A DNA stretch of 64,000 nt from Mycobacterium sp. E3198 (GTDB lineage: Bacteria > Actinomycetota > Actinomycetes > Mycobacteriales > Mycobacteriaceae): assembly GCF_001667015.1 (NCBI RefSeq), contig NZ_LZIS01000157.1, positions 1-64,000 on the forward strand. Reading direction: 5' to 3'. Positions 52,227 to 60,880 of this stretch are shown here, piece by piece. The translations under genes were made by a program, and so were the position numbers. The notes beneath the pieces were generated by a model. That model searched no databases, was not told the DNA's origin, and saw only the letters and a list, made by a program, of their open reading frames with translations. Numbering within the stretch: position 1 is the stretch's first letter; each line of letters starts with the position of its first letter.

Positions 52227-53351
52227 TCACGAAAGGGATTCGCCGTGGCCAGTACCGAGGTGGAGCACTTCAACGGCGTCGACGTCGCCGAGGTGCCGTC
52301 GGCAGCGTGGGGGTGGAGCAGGATCAATTACCGCACCTGGCACGCCACCGGGCTGTTCATCGTGATCTTTCTGCTGGCCATGCTGCGCGGAAACCACGTC
52401 GGCCACATCGAGAACTGGTTCCTGGTCGTGTTCGCCGCGCTCACGCTGTTCGTCCTGGTGCGCGACCTGTGGGGCCGCCACCGCGGCTGGCTCAGGTAGC
52501 CGCCGCACCCGGCGGTACCAGGCCGCCGCGACCGCCCCGGACACCAGCACGAGCAGGGCCACCGCCCAGGGCGCGACGCCGTGTCGGTGCACCCAGCCGG
52601 CCAGCGCGCCCTGCAGCCGGCCGGCCGAGGCGATCACCGCGTCGTGCGGGCCCGCGTTGCCGTTGAAGAGGCGCAACTCGTAGACGCCGTAGTAGCCGAC
52701 GTAGAGCCCGACCAGCGCCAGCAGCGCCCCGCTGATCCGGTTGACGAAGGGCAGCACGCGGCGCAGCCGTTCAGCCAGCGCCGAGCCCGCCGAGGCCGCG
52801 CCGAAGGCCAGGACCCCCACGACCAGCGTCAGGCCGCCGACGTAGGCGAGGTAGACCGACACGCCCGTGACCACCGATCCCTTCACCCCGGCGGCGGTGA
52901 CCGCCAAAAACGGGCCGACGGTGCACGACAGCGAGGCGATGGCGTAGCCGACGCCGTACGAATACATGGAGCCCAGCCGCACCGTCGGGGCCCAGTGCGG
53001 GCCGAGCGGGCGGGGTGTCAGCGCCGTCAGGTCGCGACCCGACAGCAGCCACATCCCAAGCGCGACAAGCACAATCCCGATCACCACGGTCCCGTAGGGC
53101 AGGTAGCGCTGCACGGTGCTGGCCGCCGAAATCGTCAGCGCGCCGAACGACCCGAAGACCGTCAAAAAGCCCAGCGCCATCCCCAGGGTGGCCGCCAGCG
53201 CGCGGCCGAGCGGGACCAGGCCCCGACGCTTGCCCGACCGCGGGCCGCGCACCACGAGGATCAGGTACGCGGGCAGCATGGCAAACCCGCAGGGGTTGAG
53301 GGCCGCGACCAGTCCGGCGGCGAAGGCCAGGCCGACCAGAGCTCGGTCCAT
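52227..53351 (-). CDS. CcdA/DsbD-type cytochrome c biogenesis membrane protein with antisense tail
   Basis: A cytoplasmic-membrane thiol-redox carrier of the CcdA/DipZ type. The conserved body (residues 1 to about 284) has six or more membrane segments: LAAGLVAALNPCGFAMLPAY-like NPCGFAMLP in TM1, and IASLSCTVGPFLAV, which hold the redox Cys pair. After WYRRVRRLP the frame runs on for about 90 residues (52227-52499) of charged, non-homologous sequence (EQRERGEHDQEP), exactly antisense to the DUF2631 gene. The stop expected near 52500 seems missing, or this is a frameshift. It pairs with the adjacent mpt53 in periplasmic thiol chemistry. Confidence 0.85.
   Translation of the reverse strand: MDRALVGLAFAAGLVAALNPCGFAMLPAYLILVVRGPRSGKRRGLVPLGRALAATLGMALGFLTVFGSFGALTISAASTVQRYLPYGTVVIGIVLVALGMWLLSGRDLTALTPRPLGPHWAPTVRLGSMYSYGVGYAIASLSCTVGPFLAVTAAGVKGSVVTGVSVYLAYVGGLTLVVGVLAFGAASAGSALAERLRRVLPFVNRISGALLALVGLYVGYYGVYELRLFNGNAGPHDAVIASAGRLQGALAGWVHRHGVAPWAVALLVLVSGAVAAAWYRRVRRLPEPAAVAAPQVAHQDEQRERGEHDQEPVLDVADVVSAQHGQQKDHDEQPGGVPGAVIDPAPPPRCRRHLGDVDAVEVLHLGTGHGESLS
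52245..52499 (+). CDS. Small membrane protein, DUF2631 type
   Basis: An 84-residue membrane protein from GTG 52245, preceded by GAAAGGGA as ribosome site. It has an N-terminal soluble part (STEVEHFNGVDVAEVPSAAW), two hydrophobic segments (GLFIVIFLLAMLRGNHVG; WFLVVFAALTLFVLVRDLWG) and a basic end. It resembles M. tuberculosis Rv2876. It lies wholly within the antisense tail of the CcdA-type frame. The genes for MPT83, DipZ and MPT70 and the vapBC pair near it in M. tuberculosis are absent here. Confidence 0.75.
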   Translation: MASTEVEHFNGVDVAEVPSAAWGWSRINYRTWHATGLFIVIFLLAMLRGNHVGHIENWFLVVFAALTLFVLVRDLWGRHRGWLR

Positions 53352-53355
53352 CCGA

Positions 53356-53859
53356 TCAGCGCAGCGCGGCCACGCGGCCGGCCAGCTCGTTCTGGGGCAT
53401 GGCCGCGGTGGGGTTGTTGACGAACGTCGAGCTCCCGTCCGCCCGGTAGAACACGTAGGCCGGCTGCCACGGGACGTTGTAGCGGGCCCAGATCGAGCCG
53501 TCGGCGTCGTTGAGGTTGGTGAAGTTCAGGTTGTACTTGGAGACGAAGTTCTGCATGGCCGCGACGTCCGAGTGCGCCGCGACGCCGACGAAGGTGACGC
53601 CGGGATTGGCGGCCGCCACCTGGCTGACGCCGGGAGCCTCGGCGTTGCAGAACGGGCACCACGGCGTCCAGAACCACAGCACCGCGGGCTTGCCCTGCAG
53701 GCTGGCGCCGTTGAACGGCGCGCCGCCGAGCGTGGTCCCGGTGAATTGCAGGCGGTCGTCGGCGGCCGCCGAGCGCGGTGCTTCGGCCAGGCCGAAGATC
53801 AGGGCGGCGGCGAAAACGGCCGCGGCAAACACCTTGAGCGGAGATAACAAGCGAACCAT
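53356..53859 (-). CDS. mpt53: Secreted thioredoxin-like protein MPT53 (DsbE-like)
   Basis: An exported disulfide oxidoreductase. The 167-residue protein has a signal peptide (FAAAVFAAALIFGLAEAPRS then AAA) and a thioredoxin fold with the active site WCPFC (C68, C71), VLWFWTPWC before it, and a cis-Pro region VPWQPAYVFYRADGS. It lies 4 bp upstream of the CcdA-type gene, whose product probably reduces or recharges it. GTG 53862 is an equally possible start, one residue longer. Confidence 0.95.
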   Translation of the reverse strand: MVRLLSPLKVFAAAVFAAALIFGLAEAPRSAAADDRLQFTGTTLGGAPFNGASLQGKPAVLWFWTPWCPFCNAEAPGVSQVAAANPGVTFVGVAAHSDVAAMQNFVSKYNLNFTNLNDADGSIWARYNVPWQPAYVFYRADGSSTFVNNPTAAMPQNELAGRVAALR

Positions 53860-53946
53860 CACGGCACCACCTCGTTTGCTGGGTTATGCCCTAAAGACGT
53901 ATTCGCAGCCGCCGAGGTTCAGCCCCCGGCTCATCCGACCATCGCC

Positions 53947-54008
53947 CGCCGAGCGTGAAACCAGCGCGAAAATGTCGCGAAAAACTCGCAACAGCTTCAC
54001 GTTCGGCG
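53947..54008. repeat. 62-bp palindromic unit with 13-bp terminal inverted repeats
   Basis: Left arm CGCCGAGCGTGAA (53947-53959) and right arm TTCACGTTCGGCG (53996-54008) are inverted repeats with one mismatch. The middle contains the A-rich GCGCGAAAATGTCGCGAAAA. It starts 3 bp beyond the rlmN stop codon (54012-54014) and lies 87 bp upstream of mpt53. Elements with this GAGCGTGAA arm recur, as I recall, between genes in other mycobacteria. Confidence 0.65.
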
Positions 54009-54011
54009 CGG

Positions 54012-55106
54012 CTACCCGCCTTCGGCGGCCAGCTGCCCGCACGCGGCACTGATCTCGCGCCCCCGCGTGTCCCGCACCGTGCAGGACACCCCGGCGGCCC
54101 GCACCCGCCGCACGAATTCCCGCTCCACCGGCTTGGGGCTGGCATCCCAGTCGCTGCCGGGGGTCGGGTTGAGCGGGATCAGGTTCACGTGCACCAGCGG
54201 GCCGAGCGCGCGATGCAGCCGCTTGCCCAGCAGGTCGGCCCGCCAGGGCTGGTCGTTGACGTCGCGGATCAGGGCGTACTCGACCGACACCCGCCGGCCG
54301 GTCACGTCGGCGTAATACCGCGCCGCCTCCAGCGCCTCGGCGATCTTCCACCGGTTGTTGACGGGGACCAGCGTGTCGCGCAGTTCGTCGTCGGGCGCGT
54401 GCAACGACAGCGCCAGTGTCACCGCGAGGCGCTCGTCGGCGAGTTTGCGGATCGCCGGGGCCAGGCCCACCGTGGACACCGTCACCGAGCGGGCCGAAAT
54501 GCCGAAGCCCTGCGGCGGCGCCTCGGTGATGCGCCGCACCGCGGCCAGCACCCTGGCGTAGTTGGCCAGCGGCTCCCCCATCCCCATGAAGACGACGTTG
54601 GACAGCCGGTCGCCGAAGTCGTCGCGCAGCGCCGCCGCGCCGGCCCGCACCTGTTCGAGGATCTCGGCGGTGGACAGGTTCCGGGTCAGCCCGCCCTGGC
54701 CCGTGGCGCAGAACGGGCAGGCCATGCCGCACCCGGCCTGCGATGAGATGCACACCGTGTTGCGGTCCGGGTAGCGCATCAGCACCGACTCGACGGTGGC
54801 GCCATCGATGGCCCGCCACAACTTCTTTCGCGTCTGCCCCGCATCGCAGGTGACCTCGGCCGCCGCGGTGAGCAGCGTCGGGAACATCGCGCCCGCGATC
54901 GCGTCGCGCACGGCAGCGGGCAGGTCGGTCATCTGTTGCGGGTCGGCGATCAGCCGGCCGTAGTACTGGTGGGCGAGCTGTTTGGCGCGAAACGCCGGCA
55001 GGCCCAGCTCGGCGACGGCCGCCGCGCGGTGCGCCGCGTCGAGGTCGGCAAGGTGCCGCGGCGGCCTGCTCGGGCGCGATTCGGTGAAGACCAGTTGTTG
55101 GACCAT
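54012..55106 (-). CDS. rlmN: Dual-specificity rRNA/tRNA methyltransferase RlmN
   Basis: A radical-SAM enzyme that makes 2-methyladenosine in 23S rRNA (A2503) and some tRNAs. The 364-residue protein has the radical-SAM Cys motif [15 protein letters not shown] (CxxxCxxC), [33 protein letters not shown], and the second methyl-transfer Cys in [20 protein letters not shown]. The ATG at 55106 begins [16 protein letters not shown]. It is flanked by intergenic repeats on both sides. Confidence 0.96.
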   Translation of the reverse strand: MVQQLVFTESRPSRPPRHLADLDAAHRAAAVAELGLPAFRAKQLAHQYYGRLIADPQQMTDLPAAVRDAIAGAMFPTLLTAAAEVTCDAGQTRKKLWRAIDGATVESVLMRYPDRNTVCISSQAGCGMACPFCATGQGGLTRNLSTAEILEQVRAGAAALRDDFGDRLSNVVFMGMGEPLANYARVLAAVRRITEAPPQGFGISARSVTVSTVGLAPAIRKLADERLAVTLALSLHAPDDELRDTLVPVNNRWKIAEALEAARYYADVTGRRVSVEYALIRDVNDQPWRADLLGKRLHRALGPLVHVNLIPLNPTPGSDWDASPKPVEREFVRRVRAAGVSCTVRDTRGREISAACGQLAAEGG

Positions 55107-55138
55107 GACCCGTCCAGTATCGGCCACACCTGGCCGAT

Positions 55139-55210
55139 GGTGGCGACCCGTCCCCCAGCTCCGCGGGGGTGCCCCCAGCGCCCGGCTACGCCGCCCTTGC
55201 GATCGCCACC
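55139..55210 (-). repeat. Interspersed intergenic repeat, copy 2 (inverted copy of 8496-8565)
   Basis: On the minus strand this 72-bp unit reads GGTGGCGATCGCAAGG, then a GCCGGGCGCTGGGGGCACCC core, then CGCGGAGCTGGGGGACGGGT. It matches 8496-8565 with few changes. It fills nearly all of the gap between the cdsA stop (55211) and the rlmN start (55106). Its end is directly at the cdsA stop codon. Orientation relative to the upstream gene is the opposite of copy 1. Confidence 0.85.
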
Positions 55211-56134
55211 TCAGCGCACGAGCGTCAGCACCGTCCACGCCGCGACCGCCGACGGGAGCACACCGTCGAGCCGGTCCATCAGGCCGCCGTGCCCGGGCAG
55301 CAGCCGGCCCATGTCCTTGATGCCCAGGTCGCGCTTGATCTGCGACTCCACCAGGTCACCCAGCGTGCACGTCAAGACCAGGACCACGCCGAGCAACGCG
55401 CCAACCCAGAGCGGTTTGTGGGCCAGCAGCGTCGCGGTCAGGATCGCGGCGGTGATCCCGAAGACCAGCGAACCGGCGAACCCCTCCCACGACTTCTTCG
55501 GGCTGATCGCCGGGACCATCGGATGCTTGCCCAGCAGCACCCCCACGGCGTACCCGCCCACGTCCGACGCGACGACGGTGATCATCAGGCAGAACACCCG
55601 TCCGGCGCCGTCCTTGGGATAGACCAGCATCGCGGCGAACGAGGCGAACAGCGGGACCCAGGCGGCCAGGAAAACGGTGGCCGACGCGTCGCGCAGGTAG
55701 TTCGCCGAGGGCGAACCGGCGAACGGCTCCGGCCGCTTGCTGTTGTCCTGCTGGAAGAGCCGCCACACCATGCAGGCCACGACGGTGGCCCCGAAGCCGG
55801 CCAGCGCGCCCGCGGAGCGGTACGGCCAGGTCAGCCAGACGGTGACCTGCCCGCCGATCAGCAACGGGATGACCGGGATGACGTAGCCGGCCTCGCGCAG
55901 CCGGCGCACCACCTCGTGGGTGGCGACCAGGATGGCCCCCGCGCACAGCAGCACCCAGAAGCGTGGGGCGAACACCAGCGTCGCGACGAGAACGGCGCCA
56001 ATGCTGACGCCCACCGCGATGGCGGCCCGCAGGTCGCGCCCGGCCCGCGAGGTCTTCTTGGCCGGCTGTTGCGTCGCTTCCCCGGGCCCACGCCGCGGCT
56101 CGTCGGACGGGGCGCCTGCGCCGGTAGTCACCAC
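55211..56134 (-). CDS. cdsA: Phosphatidate cytidylyltransferase
   Basis: Makes CDP-diacylglycerol for phospholipid synthesis in the cytoplasmic membrane. The 307-residue protein has about eight membrane segments and the family signature near the C-terminus: [20 protein letters not shown] followed by GLMDRLDG. The N-terminal 40 residues are hydrophilic (Gly/Pro/Lys-rich). It lies after frr and pyrH on the minus strand in the usual pyrH-frr-cdsA order. Confidence 0.96.
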   Translation of the reverse strand: MVTTGAGAPSDEPRRGPGEATQQPAKKTSRAGRDLRAAIAVGVSIGAVLVATLVFAPRFWVLLCAGAILVATHEVVRRLREAGYVIPVIPLLIGGQVTVWLTWPYRSAGALAGFGATVVACMVWRLFQQDNSKRPEPFAGSPSANYLRDASATVFLAAWVPLFASFAAMLVYPKDGAGRVFCLMITVVASDVGGYAVGVLLGKHPMVPAISPKKSWEGFAGSLVFGITAAILTATLLAHKPLWVGALLGVVLVLTCTLGDLVESQIKRDLGIKDMGRLLPGHGGLMDRLDGVLPSAVAAWTVLTLVR

Positions 56135-56155
56135 GGATACGTTGCTGAGCGGCCG

Positions 56156-56713
56156 CTAGACCTCCAGCAGCTCGCCTTCTTTGTGCTTGACCAACTCGTC
56201 GATCTGGGTGACGTACTGATGGGTGGTCTTGTCCAAATCCTTTTCCGCCCGGCCGACCTCGTCCTCGCCGGCTTCCCCGTCCTTGCGGATGCGGTGCAGC
56301 TCCTCCATGGCCTTGCGACGAATGTTGCGCACCGACACTCGCGCCTCCTCCCCCTTGTGCTTGGCCTGCTTGACCAGCTCGCGGCGCCGCTCCTCGGTCA
56401 GCTGCGGCACCGCCACCCGGATCAAAGTGCCGTCGTTGGTGGGGTTCACGCCCAGGTCGGAGTTGCGAATGGCGGTCTCGATGGCGTGCAGCTGACTGGC
56501 CTCGTAGGGCTTGATCACGACGAGCCGCGCCTCGGGAACGTTGATGCTGGCCAGCTGCGTGATCGGCGTGTTGGTGCCGTAGTAGTCGATCACGATCCGG
56601 TTGAACATGCCCGGATTGGCGCGCCCGGTGCGGATGGTGGACAGATCGTCGCGGGCCACGGATACGGCCTTTTCCATCTTCTCTTCCGCGTCGAAGAGAG
56701 CCTCGTCAATCAT
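56156..56713 (-). CDS. frr: Ribosome recycling factor
   Basis: Splits post-termination ribosomes with EF-G. The 185-residue protein is the standard length, with a three-helix bundle domain and a small beta domain: [40 protein letters not shown] and the C-terminal helix [20 protein letters not shown]. It is cotranscribed with pyrH (15 bp upstream) and cdsA. Confidence 0.97.
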   Translation of the reverse strand: MIDEALFDAEEKMEKAVSVARDDLSTIRTGRANPGMFNRIVIDYYGTNTPITQLASINVPEARLVVIKPYEASQLHAIETAIRNSDLGVNPTNDGTLIRVAVPQLTEERRRELVKQAKHKGEEARVSVRNIRRKAMEELHRIRKDGEAGEDEVGRAEKDLDKTTHQYVTQIDELVKHKEGELLEV

Positions 56714-56728
56714 TTCCGCGTCTTCCCC

Positions 56729-57478
56729 TCAGGTGGTGACCAGCGTCCCGATCTTCTCACCAGCGACCGCCCGGGCGATATTCCCGTTGGTCAGCAGGTT
56801 GAACACCAGGATCGGCATGCCATTGTCCATGCACAGGCTGAACGCGGTGGCATCGGCCACGCGCAGCCCGCGGTCGATGACCTCGCGATGGCTGATCGCG
56901 GTGATCAGCTCGGCCTCGGGGTTGATCCGCGGGTCCGCGGAGAACACCCCGTCGACCGCCTTGGCCATCAGGACCACCTCGGCACCGATCTCCAGCGCCC
57001 GCTGCGCGGCCGTGGTGTCCGTGGAGAAGTACGGCAGGCCCATGCCGGCCCCGAAGATGACCACCCGGCCCTTCTCCAGGTGGCGGACGGCCCGCAGCGG
57101 CAGGTAGGGCTCGGCCACCTGTCCCATCGTGATCGCGGTCTGGACGCGGGTGACGATGCCCTCCTTCTCCAGGAAGTCCTGCAGGGCGAGGCTGTTCATG
57201 ACGGTGCCGAGCATGCCCATGTAGTCCGAGCGGGTGCGCTCCATGCCGCGCTGCTGCAGCTGCGCACCCCGGAAGAAGTTGCCGCCGCCGATCACCACCG
57301 CGACCTGCACACCGCCACGGACCACCTCCGCGATCTGGCGGGCCACCTGGGCGACGACGTCGGGGTCCAGCCCGACCTGGCCGCCGCCGAACATCTCGCC
57401 ACCGAGCTTGAGCAGGACTCTCGAATACTGCGATCGGCTCTGCGGTACGCCGTTGGCGCTTCTCGTCGGCTCCGTCAT
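56729..57478 (-). CDS. pyrH: UMP kinase
   Basis: Phosphorylates UMP to UDP. The 249-residue protein has [20 protein letters not shown], the nucleotide-binding [40 protein letters not shown] and [20 protein letters not shown]. The N-terminal 18 residues are variable, and the start has a GAGGAG ribosome site. It leads the pyrH-frr-cdsA cluster. Confidence 0.96.
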   Translation of the reverse strand: MTEPTRSANGVPQSRSQYSRVLLKLGGEMFGGGQVGLDPDVVAQVARQIAEVVRGGVQVAVVIGGGNFFRGAQLQQRGMERTRSDYMGMLGTVMNSLALQDFLEKEGIVTRVQTAITMGQVAEPYLPLRAVRHLEKGRVVIFGAGMGLPYFSTDTTAAQRALEIGAEVVLMAKAVDGVFSADPRINPEAELITAISHREVIDRGLRVADATAFSLCMDNGMPILVFNLLTNGNIARAVAGEKIGTLVTT

Positions 57479-57801
57479 CAGACTCCTCGCATGAGAGTGC
57501 CATCCCGGGCGAACTCATCCGGAACGGCATTTCACATCCTGCCTCATCGCAACACAATGTGGCGCGGGCGGGGTGCATTATCTGCACAGTTGGCGCTTTA
57601 AGTGGATTCCCGCGGCGCCGCTTGCCTTCCGGCGCCGGATGTTTGAGCGGGTGGCGGCATGGGGAATAGAGACCATCGCGGGGGGCGAACAGACGGTCTT
57701 GAGAATAAGGACCACGCCTTGCCGTGTGACGGGTCGATCGCTTCGGCGATCGGCGCTGAGCAGTTGCTCAGGCACGTACGCCAATAGGGAGGAACAAATC
57801 C
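57479..57801 (+). promoter_or_regulatory. Intergenic region with two tandem hairpins in the csbD leader
   Basis: A 323-bp region between divergent pyrH and the csbD-like gene. Two adjacent hairpins occur near its right end: CGATCGC-TTCG-GCGATCG (57735-57752, a perfect 7-bp stem with a TTCG tetraloop) and CTGAGCA-GT-TGCTCAG (57756-57771). They are followed by GGGAGGAAC, the ribosome-binding site of the CsbD-like gene, so they would sit in its 5' leader. TGCATTATCTGCA in the left part may be a pyrH-side element. No gene was found in the rest. Confidence 0.5.
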
Positions 57802-58044
57802 ATGGCGGACAACGAGAACAAGTCGGGACCTGCCGAGGCGGTCAAGGGCGTCGTCGAGGACGTCAAGGGCAAGGCCAAGGAGGCTGTCGGCGCGGTGACC
57901 GGCCGTGACGACCTCACGCGCGAGGGCCAGGCCCAGCAGGACAAGGCCGAGGCTCAGCGCGACGCGGCGAAGAAGGAAGCCCAGGCGGAGGCCGCGCGCG
58001 GCGGCGCCGAGGCGGCCGAGGAGCGCCAGAAGGCCAACCAGTAG
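57802..58044 (+). CDS. CsbD-like stress protein
   Basis: An 80-residue hydrophilic, Ala/Lys/Glu-rich helical protein of the CsbD family, with KGVVEDVKGKAKEAVGAVTG, the CsbD core, followed by a highly charged tail (DKAEAQRDAAKKEAQAEAAR). CsbD-type proteins are induced by general stress in many bacteria; a mycobacterial relative was described as a microaggregate-binding protein. It has a strong ribosome site (GGGAGGAAC) and a hairpin-rich leader and is followed by a strong terminator-type hairpin, so it is probably monocistronic. Confidence 0.88.
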   Translation: MADNENKSGPAEAVKGVVEDVKGKAKEAVGAVTGRDDLTREGQAQQDKAEAQRDAAKKEAQAEAARGGAEAAEERQKANQ

Positions 58045-58055
58045 CTTGTCGCAAG

Positions 58056-58092
58056 GATGGGCTCGGTCCGTGTCAAACGGGCCGGGCCCATC
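58056..58092 (+). terminator. Strong hairpin terminator after the csbD-like gene
   Basis: The 16-nt arms GATGGGCTCGGTCCGT (58056-58071) and ACGGGCCGGGCCCATC (58077-58092) pair fully if two G-U pairs are allowed, with a GTCAA loop. It starts 12 bp after the stop codon. No U-tract follows, as is usual for mycobacteria. It probably ends the csbD-like transcript and insulates the regulator gene. Confidence 0.6.
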
Positions 58093-58243
58093 GGCGTTCC
58101 CGGGCTAGAGCATTGACCACGCGGTCGCGGGCAATAAGCTTTGCATAGTTTGGCTCTGAATGGGTACTCAGCGCAGCGCTGGCAGACATCTCGCCGTGAG
58201 GTGCCTACGGGTGGGGGGCGATGACAAACTCACGAGTTTGGAG

Positions 58244-58990
58244 ATGTCGTTGGACGTTTTACTACTTACGGATGTAGACGACTTCGAATCGGCCCTGCCC
58301 ACCCTCAAGTCTTTCGCTCACTCGGTGCGGCGCGTTGCGCGCACCGGGGGGGCCGGCGCACATGGCGGTGACGCCGACGTCGCGATCATCGACGCGCGCG
58401 CCGACCTTGCGGCCGCGCGCAGCGCCTGCCGCCGGTTGGCTTCCGACGCGCCGTCCACCGCGGTGGTGGCGGTGGTGGCGCCTGCGGACTTCGCGGCGGT
58501 GGACGTCGACTGGCACGTCGACGACGTGCTGCTGCCCGCCGCGGGGGCCGACGAGCTACAGGCCCGGCTGCGGCTGGCGATCTCGCGCCGCCGCAGCGCG
58601 ATGGACGGCACCCTCAAATTCGGCGACCTGCTGCTGCACCCGGCCAGCTTCACCGGCTCGCTGAACGGTGCGGACCTGGGGCTGACGCTCACCGAGTTCA
58701 AACTGCTGAATTTCCTTGTGCAGCATGCCGGCCGGGCTTTCACCCGCACCCGGCTGATGCACGAAGTGTGGGGTTACGACTGCAACGGCCGCGTCCGCAC
58801 TGTCGATGTTCACGTGCGGCGACTGCGCGCCAAGCTGGGACCGGACCACGAATCCATGGTCGACACCGTGCGCGGGGTCGGCTACATGGCGCCCACACCG
58901 CCGCACCCGGAATGGGTCCTCAGCGGGTCGACGCTGGCCCCGATCTGGACGTCGACGACACGGCCGGCCACCGACCCCGTGGCGCACTAG
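58244..58990 (+). CDS. GlnR-like OmpR-family transcriptional regulator
   Basis: A 248-residue response-regulator-like protein. The receiver domain (about 1-115) has VLLLTDVDDFESALPTL and the phospho-acceptor-like DVAIIDARADLAAARSACRR, similar to GlnR. The C-terminal winged helix (about 130-220) has LTLTEFKLLNFLVQHAGRAF, TRLMHEVWGYDCNGRVRTVD and VHVRRLRAKLGPDHESMVDT. No histidine kinase is nearby, so it is an orphan. It corresponds to M. tuberculosis Rv2884. The start at ATG 58244 is likely; longer frames reach 58160 but lack homology. Confidence 0.85.
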   Translation: MSLDVLLLTDVDDFESALPTLKSFAHSVRRVARTGGAGAHGGDADVAIIDARADLAAARSACRRLASDAPSTAVVAVVAPADFAAVDVDWHVDDVLLPAAGADELQARLRLAISRRRSAMDGTLKFGDLLLHPASFTGSLNGADLGLTLTEFKLLNFLVQHAGRAFTRTRLMHEVWGYDCNGRVRTVDVHVRRLRAKLGPDHESMVDTVRGVGYMAPTPPHPEWVLSGSTLAPIWTSTTRPATDPVAH

Positions 58991-59012
58991 CGGCGCCAAA
59001 ACCCGTGGCAGC

Positions 59013-59951
59013 TCACGCGAAGAGCGGCAGCGCCCGCTTTCGCGCCAGCGCGTCCATGCCTTGCTGAATCGAGTCCTCGACCTCGTGGTACTTACGGTCG
59101 ACGTAGTCGTCGTCGTCGGCACGTGCCGGATCGGAGTCGAGCTCGACAGCGGGCATGAACCGGGTCCTGATCTTGGCCGGCAGTGGCAGCTGCGGCAGCG
59201 CAGCCGGGGCGATCCCCCACGGCAGCGAGACGGCCAGCGGAAAGACCTTGAGCCGCAGCACCTTGTCGAGTTTGAGCGCCTTTGCCAGGCGGTCGCCGCG
59301 GATCAGCACGGGCATCGCGTCGGCCCCGCCGACCGTCGCGATCGGCACGACCGGCACGCCGGCGCGAATCGCCATTTTGATGAAGCCCTTGCGCCCGGCG
59401 AGGTTGGCGCGATCCCGCTCCATCCACGGACGCAGCGAGTCCACTTCCCCGCCGGGCCACAGCGCCACGTCGCGCCCCTCCGCGAGCGCCGTCGCGATCG
59501 CGTCCGGGGCCGCCGGCAGCACGCCCATCGAGCGGAAGTAGCGCCCGAAGACCGGGATCGCCATCAGCGCGTCGTGGGCCGTGCCGTGCAGCGGGCGGTC
59601 CTGGCCGAAGCGCCGCCACCACTGCAGGCCGACGGTCCAGGCGTCCCAGACGAACGGGGCGCCCGAGTGAATGCCCACCAACAGCGCCGGCGGCTCCGGC
59701 GGGATGTTCTCCCAGCCGTCGATCTCCATCCGGAACCAGTAGTCCACCAGCACATTCCAGAAGAACTTCTGACGCTGCAGGGTGGCTTCGTCCTGGCCGC
59801 TGAGGTCCCACCTGGCGGCACGCTCGGCGAGCCAAGCGGTGATCCCGCCGTCCTGCTTGCTGCGCCGCTCCTCCATCGCCACGCGCGCCCGCCTGGCATT
59901 GAGCTTGGCCTGCGCGCGTACCTCGGCTGGCCTGTGATCGGGGTTACTCAT
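59013..59951 (-). CDS. Lysophospholipid acyltransferase family protein
   Basis: A 312-residue PlsC-like acyltransferase. The region LLVGIHSGAPFVWDAWTVGL carries the His and, 8 residues on, an Asp, a spaced form of HX4D; LWPGGEVDSLRPWMERDRAN holds the Gly-Glu motif, and IKMAIRAGVPVVPIATVGGA follows. The N-terminus is charged. The acceptor lipid is unknown. The ATG at 59951 was chosen; in-frame upstream codons extend it by 13 residues. It converges with the GlnR-like gene. Confidence 0.8.
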   Translation of the reverse strand: MSNPDHRPAEVRAQAKLNARRARVAMEERRSKQDGGITAWLAERAARWDLSGQDEATLQRQKFFWNVLVDYWFRMEIDGWENIPPEPPALLVGIHSGAPFVWDAWTVGLQWWRRFGQDRPLHGTAHDALMAIPVFGRYFRSMGVLPAAPDAIATALAEGRDVALWPGGEVDSLRPWMERDRANLAGRKGFIKMAIRAGVPVVPIATVGGADAMPVLIRGDRLAKALKLDKVLRLKVFPLAVSLPWGIAPAALPQLPLPAKIRTRFMPAVELDSDPARADDDDYVDRKYHEVEDSIQQGMDALARKRALPLFA

Positions 59952-60044
59952 GGGTGTCGGATACCCGATTCGGGCGCGCGAGATGCCCACACACGCAAAT
60001 CTCCCCGCGCCGATGGGTGGCGCGGGGAGATTGGTGGGCCGGAA

Positions 60045-60602
60045 TCAGCTTTGCGGCGCCGGGGCGGGCGGTTGACCCGGAGGCGGAGTCGCGCTGGGCG
60101 ACGGTGCCGTGCCGCCGGGCACGTTCGACGTCCACATCAGGATGTCTCGCATGCCGTCGTTGTACACCACGCCGTTGGGGGGCGCGCCGGTCGCGTCGAA
60201 ATACAGGGTGCCGGTCGACTCCTGGCCCTGCGGGATCGGCGCCGGGTTAAGGCTGCCCGGGGCGGCGACCTTGTCGATCACCCGGTAATTCTGGCCGTTG
60301 GGCCCACGGGCGATGAAGTCGTTGACCATCGGGGTGACGGTCCCGCTCACCGACTTGGCGGTGACGTCCGCCTGGTAGAGCGTCCCCTTGGGCGTGTAGC
60401 CGGGGATCGAGACGTTGCTCGGCTGGAGGTTGCTCACCGTGTAACTGGTGATCATGCCCCCGTCAATCAGTTCTTCGCTGGTGCCGAATCCCTGGATGTT
60501 GGGCGCCGGAGCGGCGAAAGCGGTTCCCGCCGTGAAAACGGCTGCCGCCGCTATGCCGGAAGCGGCAACTGCACTCTTGAAAGCGGTTTTGGTGACCTTC
60601 AT
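60045..60602 (-). CDS. MPT63-like secreted immunogenic protein (DUF1942)
   Basis: A 185-residue exported protein. The signal peptide FKSAVAASGIAAAAVFTAGT ends at AFA-AP. The mature beta-sandwich (about 32-160) matches MPT63: VSNLQPSNVSIPGYTPKG, VSGTVTPMVNDFIARGPNGQ and IPQGQESTGTLYFDATG. The C-terminus is Pro/Ser-rich (about 165-185), beyond the usual end of MPT63. Function unknown. The ATG at 60602 has AAGGA upstream. Confidence 0.85.
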   Translation of the reverse strand: MKVTKTAFKSAVAASGIAAAAVFTAGTAFAAPAPNIQGFGTSEELIDGGMITSYTVSNLQPSNVSIPGYTPKGTLYQADVTAKSVSGTVTPMVNDFIARGPNGQNYRVIDKVAAPGSLNPAPIPQGQESTGTLYFDATGAPPNGVVYNDGMRDILMWTSNVPGGTAPSPSATPPPGQPPAPAPQS

Positions 60603-60755
60603 GGTATTCCTTCCGTGTCGAACAATCGCCTCCATAGGTAGGGCGATAAGCGCACTTCGTGGGCATATCCCGTCGGCCGCGGCACTAAACCCGGGCCAGT
60701 GGCGGAATTTCCGCATCGTGCCGAATTACCTGCATTAACGCGCCGGCGCTTGTTT

Positions 60756-60832
60756 TGTGGCACAGCGCTTTTCGCGCCACAGAATTAACATGGGCATCAT
60801 TGCCACCACTGTTGGAACCCGCGATTGGTTCC
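60756..60832. promoter_or_regulatory. Two inverted repeats between divergent MPT63-like and small-protein genes
   Basis: Within the 278-bp divergent region are TGTGGC-N14-GCCACA (60756-60781) and GGAACC-N7-GGTTCC (60814-60832). The second also contains a GGAAC -35-like hexamer of ECF sigma promoters, but a matching GTT lies at 14 bp, shorter than normal. These may be operators for either gene. No gene or RNA was seen in the rest of this interval. Confidence 0.35.
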
Positions 60833-60880
60833 GTTCTCGCGGGGTAGCCGCACGGGGAACCGCACCGAAGGGGGCTATCG

